From Anaerolineaceae bacterium UBA2274 (GTDB lineage: Bacteria > Chloroflexota > Anaerolineae > Anaerolineales > Anaerolineaceae), in assembly GCA_002347705.1 (NCBI GenBank), contig DDWY01000065.1, forward strand, positions 1 to 52,101: a stretch of DNA of 52,101 bases. The letters are read 5' to 3'. Numbering within the stretch: position 1 is the stretch's first letter; every line of letters starts with the position of its first letter. Below the pieces are notes generated by a model, which saw nothing but the letters and a program-made list of their open reading frames with translations, was not told where the DNA came from and did not search any database. A program made the position numbers and the translations under genes. Shown here in pieces: positions 1 to 8,391 of the stretch.

Positions 1-2
1 TC

Positions 3-377
3 ATGATTTATCGTGGCATCCGCAAGGAGACGGGGAACCCAATTCTCCTGTCCGCGTCGGACGTTCCGCGCATCAGCGCAGCCGATGCTATAGCGGCTGT
101 CCGGGAGCAGAAAGCAATTCTGTTAGATACCCGCACAGCATCTCAGTATGAAGCCAGCCACGCTTGGGGAAGCATCAGCATGCCTTTTGCTGAAATCGAA
201 TCCTGGGTTGATACGCTTGATAAAGAAGCCTGGTACATCACTTACTGCACCTGACCGGCTGAAAATACGAGCGCTGGTGCGGCGTTCATCATGCTGAAAG
301 ATGGCTATCGGAAGGTAGAAGCCGTGCTTGGCGGCTATGATGCGCTGATCGAAGCCGGTTTTCCTACTGAACCATAA
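3..377 (+). CDS. Rhodanese-like sulfurtransferase, probable selenoprotein (in-frame TGA), 5' end uncertain
   Basis: Rhodanese domains carry sulfur on an active-site Cys. The frame from position 3 shows the rhodanese LLDTR strand (about residues 40-44), the YC active-site strand (Cys82) and, after a TGA at 252-254, an uninterrupted C-terminal half with the typical TSAGAAF helix and VEAVLGGYDALIEAGFP ending, closing at TAA 375-377. Related rhodaneses have YCxCP here, so the TGA takes the place of the second Cys and would give Cys82-Thr-Sec84-Pro. A 6-bp hairpin with GGU in its loop starts 14 nt after the TGA. Only two bases precede the first ATG, so the true start may lie outside the window. 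Alternatives are a fresh nonsense mutation or a TGC/TGA sequence error. The absence of any further stop or frameshift favours recoding or a very recent lesion. Confidence 0.7.
269..287 (+). promoter_or_regulatory. SECIS-like hairpin behind in-frame TGA
   Basis: GAGCGC (269-274) pairs with GCGTTC (282-287), one G-U pair included, around the loop TGGTGCG. The GG of the loop lies about 22 nt after the TGA at 252-254. Bacterial SECIS elements sit directly downstream of the Sec UGA with a small apical loop containing G residues, so position and loop fit. A competing pairing of 255-259 with 273-277 is possible. Confidence 0.5.
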
Positions 378-394
378 TCTATAAGCGGAATTGA

Positions 395-469
395 CCCGTA
401 CGGTGGGGGCTTGCTCCCTCCGCCGACAATTCTTTCAGTAGGCCGGGTTGCGTATTTCAACCCGTCTTG
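395..469. repeat. Two dispersed palindromic repeats between convergent genes
   Basis: The first part (about 395-427) has the GGGGGCTTGCTCCCTCC-type dyad also seen near 21991, 34120, 34330 and 41938. The second (437-469) has CGGGTTG and CAACCCG arms, related to copies near 22081, 34433 and 42138. They lie between the 3' ends of the rhodanese gene and ccmD and could act as a bidirectional terminator. Confidence 0.6.
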
Positions 470-532
470 ATTATTGAGAGACCTCAAGGTCAACTGCCCC
501 GTATGGCTGACACCCGAACTATCAGTGGTGGT

Positions 533-664
533 TTAATTTTGCCTGGAAAGTTCTTTTTGCTCTCTATCAAGACGTTTCTTCAGGGTTAGAAGATGCAGGA
601 TATATGCGCCCAGAAGCCCAAAAATCACCAGGTAGCCAGTGATAAAGTACGAAAGATTAGTCAT
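533..664 (-). CDS. ccmD: CcmD-like small membrane protein
   Basis: This 43-residue protein has one membrane helix (about residues 6-28, YFITGYLVIFGLLGAYILHLL) followed by a basic, acidic tail (KKRLDREQKEL). That is the standard plan of CcmD, which stabilises the CcmABC heme-release complex. The ATG at 662-664 overlaps the end of ccmC by 8 bases, and the position last in the ccm operon agrees. A longer frame begins upstream, but that extension only mirrors ccmC in another frame. CcmD sequences diverge widely, so the call rests on size, topology and context. Confidence 0.75.
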   Translation of the reverse strand: MTNLSYFITGYLVIFGLLGAYILHLLTLKKRLDREQKELSRQN

Positions 665-1370
665 CCAACACCTCTCCAAATTCCAGAACTTCGGTTTGCG
701 CCCTGAGGATTTCAAGCTCGGATTCGCGCGCTGCCAGCAGAGATCGATGCCAAAGCAAAGCTGCAAACAGGACGGTAAATGCAATAATGCTTACAGCCAT
801 AGTTTGGTACATGGCGGGGATCATGGCCATATCGCCAGTGTCGGCGCCAAAGATGGTGGGATGAATGGTGCGAAGCAGGCGGGATGAAAAGAAGGTGAGC
901 GGGACGCTGGCAAAGCCGATAATGGCATAAACGGAGCCAAAACGGGCGCGCTTTTCAGGGTTGTCCACTCCCCGCCGCAAGAGCAGGTAACCGATGTAGG
1001 TGAAAGCCATAATCGTCATGGTGGTCAGGCGGGGATCCCAGGTCCACCAGGTGTTCCAAATAGGTTTCGCCCAGATCATGCCGGAGAAATTTGCGATCGC
1101 CGTGAAAAGCAAGCCGATTTCCACCGCAGAAAATGCAATGAAGTCATACTTGAGCTGCTTTTTGTTGAGGTAAAGGATGCCGCAAACCGCCGCAACCAGG
1201 AAAGCCAGCATGCCAATCCAGGCGGCACTGACATGGAAGTAGAACACTTTCTGGACAATGCCCATGTTGAGTTCGATGGGGGCATAGAACAGCACCATGG
1301 CAAAAGCTGCCAGAACCAACAGGAAGGCTAAAAAGCTGAGAAGTTTTAGATTTTTATTCACGAATAACAT
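657..1370 (-). CDS. ccmC: Heme exporter / heme-lyase component CcmC
   Basis: CcmC is the membrane protein that presents heme to the chaperone CcmE outside the cytoplasmic membrane. With the ATG at 1370 the protein has 237 residues and about six membrane helices. The tryptophan-rich heme-handling motif WNTWWTWDPRLT lies at 105-116, flanked by the conserved His46 (FYFHVSAAW) and His170 (RTIHPT). The frame is open further upstream, but the start at 1370 overlaps ccmB by only 17 bases and begins with a normal N-terminus, while the upstream extension is the reverse face of ccmB coding sequence. It is translated from the same minus-strand operon as ccmABDEF. Confidence 0.93.
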   Translation of the reverse strand: MLFVNKNLKLLSFLAFLLVLAAFAMVLFYAPIELNMGIVQKVFYFHVSAAWIGMLAFLVAAVCGILYLNKKQLKYDFIAFSAVEIGLLFTAIANFSGMIWAKPIWNTWWTWDPRLTTMTIMAFTYIGYLLLRRGVDNPEKRARFGSVYAIIGFASVPLTFFSSRLLRTIHPTIFGADTGDMAMIPAMYQTMAVSIIAFTVLFAALLWHRSLLAARESELEILRAQTEVLEFGEVLDD

Positions 1371-2028
1371 ATTCAAACACCATAATAGATACTGTAGTGA
1401 CAATGATACCGTAAGCCGCCAGAAAAACCAACCAGGCCTGCACATCCATCAGCGGTGCACCGGCAAGAATGCCGCCCGCCGCTTTTACGACTGCCATATT
1501 GACGGGCATCAGAATGGGGAAAAGAAGAATGGGCAAGAGCAGATCGCGCATGCGGGTCTGCACGGTCATACCGGCGATCAGTGTGCCAGCAGCACTGTAG
1601 CACCAAGCACCCAGCACCAAAACCAGGATGAAACCTGCATTAAAAAGGGATTGGTTATAGAGCAGGGAGTAGATCGGCAGGATGAGCACGCTGACGAAGA
1701 GCATCACGAGCCAGTTGGTGAGCATCTTGCCGAAGTAAATCGCGGAGACATCCGGCACTGCCATCACCAACGCATCAAAACAGCCCTGGTCTTGCTCAGC
1801 GATAAATGAGCGGTTGAGGCCGAGCGTGCCGGCAAAGACAATCACCACCCAGATGATACCTGAGGCAATTTCAGCCCGATTGACTGGCGAGAGCTCAATA
1901 GCGTAGTTAAAAATAAAGAGGGTCAGGATGGCAAAAGCGAACATGGCGGTGAGCATGTCTTTGCTGCGCCATTCCTGCAGCAGGTCCTTCCAGACCAGGG
2001 TGCGGACGGAGTGCAGCCAGTCTTTCAT
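1354..2028 (-). CDS. ccmB: Heme exporter permease CcmB
   Basis: This 224-residue protein has about six hydrophobic segments. Its N-terminus (VWKDLLQEWRSKDMLTAMFAFA) is typical of CcmB, the permease partner of CcmA. CcmAB uses ATP to release holo-CcmE from CcmC; it is not thought to pump heme itself. The ATG overlaps the ccmA stop by four bases (ATGA), indicating translational coupling, and the 3' end overlaps ccmC. Length is close to the family norm of about 220. Confidence 0.9.
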   Translation of the reverse strand: MKDWLHSVRTLVWKDLLQEWRSKDMLTAMFAFAILTLFIFNYAIELSPVNRAEIASGIIWVVIVFAGTLGLNRSFIAEQDQGCFDALVMAVPDVSAIYFGKMLTNWLVMLFVSVLILPIYSLLYNQSLFNAGFILVLVLGAWCYSAAGTLIAGMTVQTRMRDLLLPILLFPILMPVNMAVVKAAGGILAGAPLMDVQAWLVFLAAYGIIVTTVSIMVFEYVIRE

Positions 2029-2756
2029 GCTGCTGCCCTCTTTTGCGCGGATAGGGGCTTGGCAAGTTTTTCCGCAAGCCAGGTCTCAAGATTTTCGAGC
2101 GAGAGGTTTTCGTTTGTGAGTTCATCAGAAACCCTACCCCGGGCAAGGAAAGCAAAGCGACTGCTGATAGGCAGGGCATGCGAGAGATCGTGGGTGGTCA
2201 TGAGGATGATGCAACCCTGCTGTTTCTGCTCAAGCATAAGCTGATTGAAAATCTGGCTGCCCTGCAGGTCGAGACCGGTGTAGGGCTCGTCCAGGAGCAG
2301 GATGCGGGGAGAGTGCAGCAGCGCGCGGGCAATGGTGAGGCGCTGCTTCATGCCGCGCGAATAAGCCCTGACTGGTTTACCGCCAAAGCGCTGCATACCA
2401 ACTTGCGCCAATGCAGCCTCAAGGGCGGTTTCATCATCCGCCAGCTGGTAGAGACGGGCGTAAAAACGCAGGTTTTCGATCCCGGTGAGGTGTTCATAGA
2501 GAAATGGCTGATGCATGACCAAGCCAATATTGCTACGCGCATGAGATTCGGCATAATCGATTTGCTGATTGTTCAGCCAGACAGAGCCAGTTTCGGGTTT
2601 GAGCAGCCCGGCTAGGATCCGCAGGAGGGTGGTTTTGCCTGCGCCGTTGCGCCCAAGCAGGCAAAGCAGCTCGCCCGGTTGCAGCTCGAGGTCCAACGAG
2701 TTCAGGACGTGGTGCTGACCAAATGATTTAGCTATCTGCCGAATAGCGAGGGTCAT
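2025..2756 (-). CDS. ccmA: CcmA, ATP-binding subunit of the cytochrome c maturation ABC complex
   Basis: This 243-residue ABC ATPase has Walker A GRNGAGKT at 35-42, the signature SRGMKQR near 133-139 and Walker B ILLLDE at 152-157. The signature is SRGMK rather than LSGGQ, as is common in CcmA. It drives release of heme-loaded CcmE from CcmC. The start codon shares one base with the ccmF stop (TAATG), and the stop overlaps the ccmB start. The C-terminal 30 residues are variable and rich in Lys and Ala. Confidence 0.92.
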   Translation of the reverse strand: MTLAIRQIAKSFGQHHVLNSLDLELQPGELLCLLGRNGAGKTTLLRILAGLLKPETGSVWLNNQQIDYAESHARSNIGLVMHQPFLYEHLTGIENLRFYARLYQLADDETALEAALAQVGMQRFGGKPVRAYSRGMKQRLTIARALLHSPRILLLDEPYTGLDLQGSQIFNQLMLEQKQQGCIILMTTHDLSHALPISSRFAFLARGRVSDELTNENLSLENLETWLAEKLAKPLSAQKRAAA

Positions 2757-4768
2757 TAACGGGGTAACTCCTGCTCTTGTTCATCGACATATCCAGGTTG
2801 CAGCGACTTCCAGGGCATACTGGCAGCCAGAACTGCACCGAGGACCATCAAGAGCGCGCCAATCCACATAAAGTTGACCAGGGGATTATCAGAAGCCTGG
2901 ATGGTAACGTAGCCCATCATGCTGTTGTAGTCCAACAGCAACGTGTAGAAATCCCCTCGCAGGGTGGACTGTTTATCGGGAATGCTGACGTATTGACCGC
3001 GGTTTTCATAAAGGTGCTGCCCTGGATAGAGCTTAGCGACAGTCTTGCCATCTTTCCAAAGCACGAGTTCAGCTTCGATCGTCAGGTATTCGGGGTTTTC
3101 ATACTCCGTGGTGAGTTGGACGAATTCCACCTCATAGGATCGCAAAGGCATTTTGTCACCGGGGATCATGGTGCCCTGGATGCTTCCGGAGAGAGCTTCC
3201 ATTCCCACGATACCGAGAGCAATTAGTAGAACACCAGTATGGACAAACCAGGCGCCATAGCGGGCACGTTGACCCCACCAGCGTTTACCTGCCTCGTGAG
3301 GAGATCTGAAATCACGCAGGGTAAGAGCCAGCATCAGCAGCAGGCCAAAACCAACCACGAAGAGCACCAGTAGTGCCAGCCAGGATTTTGTCAGCAAGAA
3401 ATATGACACGGCTGTCAGGAAGATAGACAGGATCAGGGGGATGACAGCTGATTTTCCCAACTGCCTGATCGCGTTAATACTCCAGGCACTGAGCGGGCAG
3501 ACAGCCATCAGAGCAGCCAGGAGGATAAAAAGTGGAGTTGCGGCTTGGTCGAAGAAAGTACGATCCAGACCGATCTGGGTACCGGTCAGGACGCCAGTGA
3601 CAAGGGGATAAGCCAGACCATAGAAACACACAATGGTCAGTGAAATCAGAATAACGTTGGTGTAGAGGAAAGCTGCGTCGCGCGTGACCAGGGAAGTTAG
3701 TTCCCATCCAGAATAAAGACGACGCCAGCGCCAGGCAAGCAGAGCAACAGAGACCCCAACCAAAGCCAGTGTCAGAATCGTGAGGGGAAGGGAAATGTTA
3801 CTCTCCCCAAATGCATGCACGGAATTTAGCAAACCAGCACGGGTGATGAGAATGCTGAAAATGACCAGAGTGTAGGTCAGCAAGATCAGGACGAAGTTGA
3901 AGCGCTGGAAGATTTTGCGCTGCTTTTGCAACAGCAGACTGTGAAGCAACCCTGTGCTGGTGAGCCAGGGAAGGAGAGAGGCTGTCTCAACCGGATCCCA
4001 AGCCCAGTAGCCGCCCCAACCAAGCACATCGTAAGACCACCAACTTCCCAGCACGATACCAGCGGTCAGCAGAATCCAGGCAGAAAGCAGCCAAAGACGG
4101 GTCTCGCCAAGCAGACCTTCGCCAGATTCATTCCTGATGAGATAAGAGAGGGCAATGCTGAAAGGCACCAGGAAGAGCGCAAATCCCAAGTATAGGATGG
4201 GCGGATGGATAACCATGCCCCAGTGGCGCAGGAGAGGATTCAACCCAAAACCAGAAAGCCCGCCATAAACAGTTGCGCCCGCAGCAGGTGAGAAAACTCC
4301 TTCGAGGATATTCCCGGCGTCAGTCAGCCATACCCGGCTGAATGGGTTTTCAACAAAGAGCGAAAGCGCGCCAAAAAATAGCAAGTTTAAAGAAGTGAAC
4401 AGAAAAGACCAGCCATCCTGGATCTGACGGCGGACATGTAGTGAGATGAATAAGACCAGGTTGAGAGTCCAGCCCCAGAAAAAGAGGGACCCCGCCTGCC
4501 CCCCCCAGACTGCAGTCATTTTCAGGATGGTAGGCATGACTGAATTCACCACAGAGACAACATAGGAGATGGAGTAATCCTGCAGCACTTGCATCGACAT
4601 AAGCGTAAGCAGACTGAGGGTATGCAGACCAAAGGAAAGGCTTGCCAGGGTGATGGACGATTTTGTCAGAATTGTCTGGCGTTTGATGAGTTGGAATATG
4701 GTGAGGATAAGGGCAGTGAGCATCACCAGCATGGAAGCAGCAAATGAAATTAGACCAAGGTAGAACAT
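2756..4768 (-). CDS. ccmF: Cytochrome c heme lyase subunit CcmF
   Basis: CcmF ligates heme from CcmE onto CxxCH motifs of apocytochromes. The 670-residue protein has well over ten membrane helices and the Trp-rich motif WGGYWAWDPVETASLLPWL at 251-269, preceded by the conserved HWGMVIHPPILYLGF segment around 182-196. The hydrophilic loop near 540-630 fits the large outer domain of the family. It starts 19 bases after ccmE ends and overlaps ccmA by one base. No CcmG or CcmH gene is seen beside it, so the thioredoxin-like and apocytochrome-binding partners must be elsewhere or replaced. Confidence 0.94.
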   Translation of the reverse strand: MFYLGLISFAASMLVMLTALILTIFQLIKRQTILTKSSITLASLSFGLHTLSLLTLMSMQVLQDYSISYVVSVVNSVMPTILKMTAVWGGQAGSLFFWGWTLNLVLFISLHVRRQIQDGWSFLFTSLNLLFFGALSLFVENPFSRVWLTDAGNILEGVFSPAAGATVYGGLSGFGLNPLLRHWGMVIHPPILYLGFALFLVPFSIALSYLIRNESGEGLLGETRLWLLSAWILLTAGIVLGSWWSYDVLGWGGYWAWDPVETASLLPWLTSTGLLHSLLLQKQRKIFQRFNFVLILLTYTLVIFSILITRAGLLNSVHAFGESNISLPLTILTLALVGVSVALLAWRWRRLYSGWELTSLVTRDAAFLYTNVILISLTIVCFYGLAYPLVTGVLTGTQIGLDRTFFDQAATPLFILLAALMAVCPLSAWSINAIRQLGKSAVIPLILSIFLTAVSYFLLTKSWLALLVLFVVGFGLLLMLALTLRDFRSPHEAGKRWWGQRARYGAWFVHTGVLLIALGIVGMEALSGSIQGTMIPGDKMPLRSYEVEFVQLTTEYENPEYLTIEAELVLWKDGKTVAKLYPGQHLYENRGQYVSIPDKQSTLRGDFYTLLLDYNSMMGYVTIQASDNPLVNFMWIGALLMVLGAVLAASMPWKSLQPGYVDEQEQELPR

Positions 4769-4787
4769 ATTAACCTTTTCAGACGGA

Positions 4788-5273
4788 TTAGTTGCCGGCC
4801 TGGTTTGGCAGGGCGGATTCGTATTTTGAGGGGCATTTCAGCAACAGTTCTTTTGCCTGGAAAATGCCGTTAGCGTCAAGGGAGCCCGAAACGATTGCCT
4901 GGGCTTCATGCTTCAGGAGATCTGGTTTCACCCCGTTGTAGTGGATCGTGATGCGCGGCAGGCTTGAATCCGCAGCCGCTTGTTCCAGAACCACAGCCAT
5001 GCCTCCCATCTCAGTGATGACACGATGGTCGCCAGGAATTTGGGCCACCTCAAAGGTGAGGTCAAGCGTTTGGGGATCATAGACAATGGTATCTCCCAGA
5101 ACAACGCCCGACATGCGGACATTCCGACCGGTCATGTCAGTCTCGCCAGACTGAAGCTCGGATACGGTCAGAAAGTATTGGGTGCTGGAGCGTGTGGTAG
5201 CAATAAGCAGCGCAATCAGTGCAACCGCAATCACCAGCCCCGCAATGAGTGTTTTTCGATTTGTTTTTTTCAA
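4788..5273 (-). CDS. ccmE: Heme chaperone CcmE, Cys-type (CxxxY)
   Basis: CcmE carries heme from CcmC to CcmF. The 161-residue protein has an N-terminal membrane anchor (about 8-26) and the OB-fold body (TGRNVRMSGVVLGDTI, YNGVKPDLL). The classical heme-binding His of HxxxY is replaced by Cys: Cys147-Pro-Ser-Lys-Tyr151. This CxxxY variant is known from archaea, Desulfovibrio and some Gram-positive bacteria, so it is a recognised subtype rather than a damaged gene. The start is TTG at 5271-5273, chosen because a GAGG ribosome site lies 7-8 bases upstream and the following residues MKKTNRK form a normal basic N-terminus. Confidence 0.92.
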   Translation of the reverse strand: MKKTNRKTLIAGLVIAVALIALLIATTRSSTQYFLTVSELQSGETDMTGRNVRMSGVVLGDTIVYDPQTLDLTFEVAQIPGDHRVITEMGGMAVVLEQAAADSSLPRITIHYNGVKPDLLKHEAQAIVSGSLDANGIFQAKELLLKCPSKYESALPNQAGN

Positions 5274-5395
5274 AGAAGATCCTCTGTTTTTTATCTATTC
5301 TAACGTATTTATCAGGGCAACTGATCGCTTCCAGAAGTGGTAGCTTCGTGGTTACAATTCACGTCCAAGTGATCAAGGAATTTGATCTTGGATAG

Positions 5396-5456
5396 ATTGT
5401 TAATATTTTCATTGTTAATATTTTCACATTGACACCTAACAGGTTACAATTATAAT
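5396..5456 (+). promoter_or_regulatory. Promoter of the cytochrome operon with tandem 15-bp operator
   Basis: ATTGTTAATATTTTC occurs twice back to back (5396-5410 and 5411-5425). It ends 3 bases before a consensus -35 TTGACA (5429-5434), followed after 16 bases by TATAAT (5451-5456). The near-consensus core and the perfect tandem repeat directly upstream suggest an activator or repressor site that controls the multiheme cytochrome and possibly the divergent ccm operon. Confidence 0.75.
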
Positions 5457-5515
5457 AATCTTTGTATAATTAACATACGGTAAGCAATTTTACCAACATT
5501 TAAGGAGAGTACTGA

Positions 5516-6652
5516 ATGAAGAAAAAGAGCTTTTTTTTACTGATTGCTGTCTTTGCGGCTGCGCTATTAGTGTGGGTCGGTTGCACCACGTTGCAAGCTA
5601 CTGATGCCGCAAGCGCGTCCATTGAAGACGTTACTGCCAAGTGGGAGGGATCAGGTCACGCTGACATGACTTCGGAAGCCTTCAACCACTGGAACGAAGA
5701 TGATCCAGCCGAAATACCCGCGAATTGCGCAAAGTGTCATAGCACCTCAGGTTTCCGTGATTATGTTGGGGCAGATGGCTCTGGCGCAGGTTCGGTTGAG
5801 ATGGCTGGAAAAATCCAGGATCCTGTCAGCTGCACCGCTTGCCACAGCACGGCAGCACACGAACTGGATTCTGTAAAATTCCCCTCAGGTGAGGAAATTA
5901 CGGGAACTGGCTCATCCTCAGTCTGCATGACCTGTCACGGTGGTATGGGATCGGGCGCGTCAGTTGCAGGTGTTACCAGCGGCAAGGCAGAAGACGAACC
6001 CATCGGCGATCAGGCAATTATGGGCAACCACTATTTCGCAGCAGCGGCTGTGCATGCTGGCTCTGACGGCGGCAACGGATTCGAGTACGAAGGCAAGACT
6101 TACGTTGGCACCTTCACCCACGCTCCAGGCGTAGAGACCTGCACATCCTGCCACGATCCGCACTCCCTGCACACTCGCAAACCTGAGAATGCTGACACAA
6201 ATCTTTGCCAGACCTGCCATTCCACTGTAACCGGCTTTCAAGATTACAAGACGGTCACAATGTCCAAGGTCGATTACGACGGCGACGGTGTTGTTGAGAG
6301 CATGTACGATGAAATCGAAGGTATGAAAGCCGTGCTGCATCAGGCCATGAGCCAGTATTCAGCCAAGGTTGGTGATGGAACCATGTTTGGTTTTTACGGA
6401 GATGCATACCCTTACTCCTTTATCGACACTAACAAAGACGGTCAGATTTCAGAGGACGAAGCTATTTTCCCAAATCAATACAAATTGTTCACGCCTCGTC
6501 TGCTGAAGGCTGCGTATAACTACATGTTCACTGTCAAAGAACCCGGTGCCTACATCCACAACGCCAAGTATGTGCTGCAGTTGATGTTTGACTCGATTGA
6601 AGATCTCTCTGCGGTAAGCGGCGTGACTACTGACAGCCTGATTCGACCTTAG
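5516..6652 (+). CDS. Pentaheme c-type cytochrome lipoprotein with EF-hand-like loops
   Basis: The 378-residue precursor has a basic N-terminus, a hydrophobic stretch and a lipobox ending in Cys23, so it should be lipid-anchored on the outer face of the membrane. Five CxxCH heme sites are visible at 71-75, 106-110, 137-141, 209-213 and 231-235. After the hemes come two calcium-loop-like segments, DYDGDGVVE (253-261) and DTNKDGQISEDE (304-315); the second is a canonical EF-hand loop. I do not recognise a named enzyme; it lacks signs of a nitrite or hydroxylamine reductase. A ribosome site (AAGGAGAG) lies upstream, and the gene is followed 16 bases later by a flavin reductase. Together they suggest an electron outlet whose fold may need calcium. 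Confidence 0.85.
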   Translation: MKKKSFFLLIAVFAAALLVWVGCTTLQATDAASASIEDVTAKWEGSGHADMTSEAFNHWNEDDPAEIPANCAKCHSTSGFRDYVGADGSGAGSVEMAGKIQDPVSCTACHSTAAHELDSVKFPSGEEITGTGSSSVCMTCHGGMGSGASVAGVTSGKAEDEPIGDQAIMGNHYFAAAAVHAGSDGGNGFEYEGKTYVGTFTHAPGVETCTSCHDPHSLHTRKPENADTNLCQTCHSTVTGFQDYKTVTMSKVDYDGDGVVESMYDEIEGMKAVLHQAMSQYSAKVGDGTMFGFYGDAYPYSFIDTNKDGQISEDEAIFPNQYKLFTPRLLKAAYNYMFTVKEPGAYIHNAKYVLQLMFDSIEDLSAVSGVTTDSLIRP

Positions 6653-6668
6653 GCAGACCGAAAGGAAT

Positions 6669-8003
6669 ATGGATAATCCCATGAAATCTGCAACAAGAAG
6701 GGTCATTTTTTACATAATTTACGTCGTCTTGCTGGTTTTACCGGCAGTTGCGATGATGATTGCTTGGATCCCACGCGACATCATTGTCAATATTTCTGTT
6801 CTGTTAGGCTTCATCGGGTTGGCATTGGCTGGGCTCCAGCTGATTCCCATCGCCAAGATGAACTGGCTGGCAGACGTACTGGACATGGACAAGGTCTACA
6901 GCTCGCATCATATCCTTTCGATTTTCGCGATTGTGTTGGTGGCGTTGCATCCGATCATTCTGCTGGTTACAAACAAGGTATTTCGCACCGGTTTTACTCT
7001 GAACTCAGGCTGGATCGGTCTGGCTGGATTGGTACTGATTGGGCTGACATCTGCCTTTCGGAAAAACATCAAGCTTGATTATGTGCCCTGGCTGGGTCTC
7101 CACAATTTGCTGACCGCAGTGATCCTTGTATTTGGTCTCTGGCACATGTTCAAGGTTAACTACTACATGGAGATCCCGCTCGTGAAGTGGGTATGGTTCA
7201 TCGAAATAGCGATCTGGGCTTTGTTGATCATTTACATCCGCGTGATACACCCTGTCAAAGTGGGCAAAAAACCTTTCAAAGTCGAGTCGGTGGAAGCGGA
7301 ACCAAACGCTGTTTACACCCTCAATCTGCTGCCCGACGGGCATGCTGGTATCCCATTCAAGGCTGGCCAGATCGCCTGGATCAGCACAGGCAACAGCCCA
7401 TGGGTTTTGAGCCGTAACCCCTTCAGCTACGCGGGTTCCGATGTTGCCCCTGGTGGCCGTGTACGGTTTGCAATCAAGGAAGCGGGCGACTTCACCAGCA
7501 CTATCAAGGACCTGAAGCCGGGAGACAGGGTGTTCGTGGATGGTCCTTACGGACAATTTAACCTGCAGAAAGATAATACGCAAAAAGGCATTGTTTTAAT
7601 TGCGGGTGGTATTGGCGTGGCGCCAGTCATGTCAATCGTGAACAGCCTTGCAGACACAAATGACAAACGCCCGGTATATGTGTTCTATGGGGATTATAAC
7701 GAAGATACCGCTCTGTACCAGGACGAATTTGCTGCCGCAGCGGAGAAAATCAATCTTAAATTCTTCACTGTGCTTGAAAAACCGCTCAACGAAGACTATC
7801 CCTACCCTGGTTACATCACATCTGATTTGATGGCGAGCGTTCTTCCGGAAAATTATAAGGACATGTTCTTCTTCGTATGCGGTCCGGAACCAATGCTGAG
7901 GGCGATGGAAAAGAATTTCGTCAAGCTTGGGATTGCCAAAAGCAACGTGTACACAGGTATCAAATCGAGCCAGGTCCACATCGAAAACTTCGAAATGGCA
8001 TAA
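6669..8003 (+). CDS. Membrane ferric-reductase-like / ferredoxin-NADP reductase fusion
   Basis: The 444-residue protein joins about six N-terminal membrane helices to a cytosolic flavin reductase. Helices contain His pairs suited to heme b ligation (SSHHILSIF and ALHPIIL, then GLHNLL and LWHMFKV). The FAD-binding segment has RNPFSYAG near residue 245, and the NAD(P) part has GGIGVAPVMS and CGPEPMLRAM near the C-terminus. This is the plan of ferric reductases and NADPH oxidases, which pass electrons from NAD(P)H through FAD and heme across the membrane. The preceding lipoprotein cytochrome is the obvious acceptor. The physiological end acceptor (metal, oxidant or another cytochrome) cannot be told from sequence. 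Confidence 0.87.
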   Translation: MDNPMKSATRRVIFYIIYVVLLVLPAVAMMIAWIPRDIIVNISVLLGFIGLALAGLQLIPIAKMNWLADVLDMDKVYSSHHILSIFAIVLVALHPIILLVTNKVFRTGFTLNSGWIGLAGLVLIGLTSAFRKNIKLDYVPWLGLHNLLTAVILVFGLWHMFKVNYYMEIPLVKWVWFIEIAIWALLIIYIRVIHPVKVGKKPFKVESVEAEPNAVYTLNLLPDGHAGIPFKAGQIAWISTGNSPWVLSRNPFSYAGSDVAPGGRVRFAIKEAGDFTSTIKDLKPGDRVFVDGPYGQFNLQKDNTQKGIVLIAGGIGVAPVMSIVNSLADTNDKRPVYVFYGDYNEDTALYQDEFAAAAEKINLKFFTVLEKPLNEDYPYPGYITSDLMASVLPENYKDMFFFVCGPEPMLRAMEKNFVKLGIAKSNVYTGIKSSQVHIENFEMA

Positions 8004-8024
8004 ACTTAATTGTTTGTCAAAAAA

Positions 8025-8050
8025 GACCGCGAGAATTCGCGGTCTTTTTT
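8025..8050 (+). terminator. Rho-independent terminator after the cytochrome/reductase operon
   Basis: GACCGCGA (8025-8032) and TCGCGGTC (8037-8044) form a perfect 8-bp stem with loop GAAT, followed by TTTTTT. An A tract in front makes it able to work in both directions. Confidence 0.92.
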
Positions 8051-8391
8051 GTCTGAAACTTTGGCTCATGGGGGTATTTTCTGCGTGTATTTGATGATGC
8101 CGATGGCAAAAGCGGAATTTGATCCATGTTGGGTTTTTGGGCAAAATTTTTGACGCTGGAGGGCAACCCAGTTAGTACACGCATTCACTATTCCCCAACT
8201 CAGGGGGTTTCTTTCATCATTCATAATTGTCGACCTCTCTCTAAAACCCAGGCTTAACCAAGATATCGCAATTAAAATTGATTTCGAGGTTCAGAAGCGG
8301 TCAGTGAACGAGCTGGAACCAGATCCTGGATTGTTGTTATCCATGCCACATCGGCTACACTTCAAACTCGAGATTAAAAACAAAACTATTT

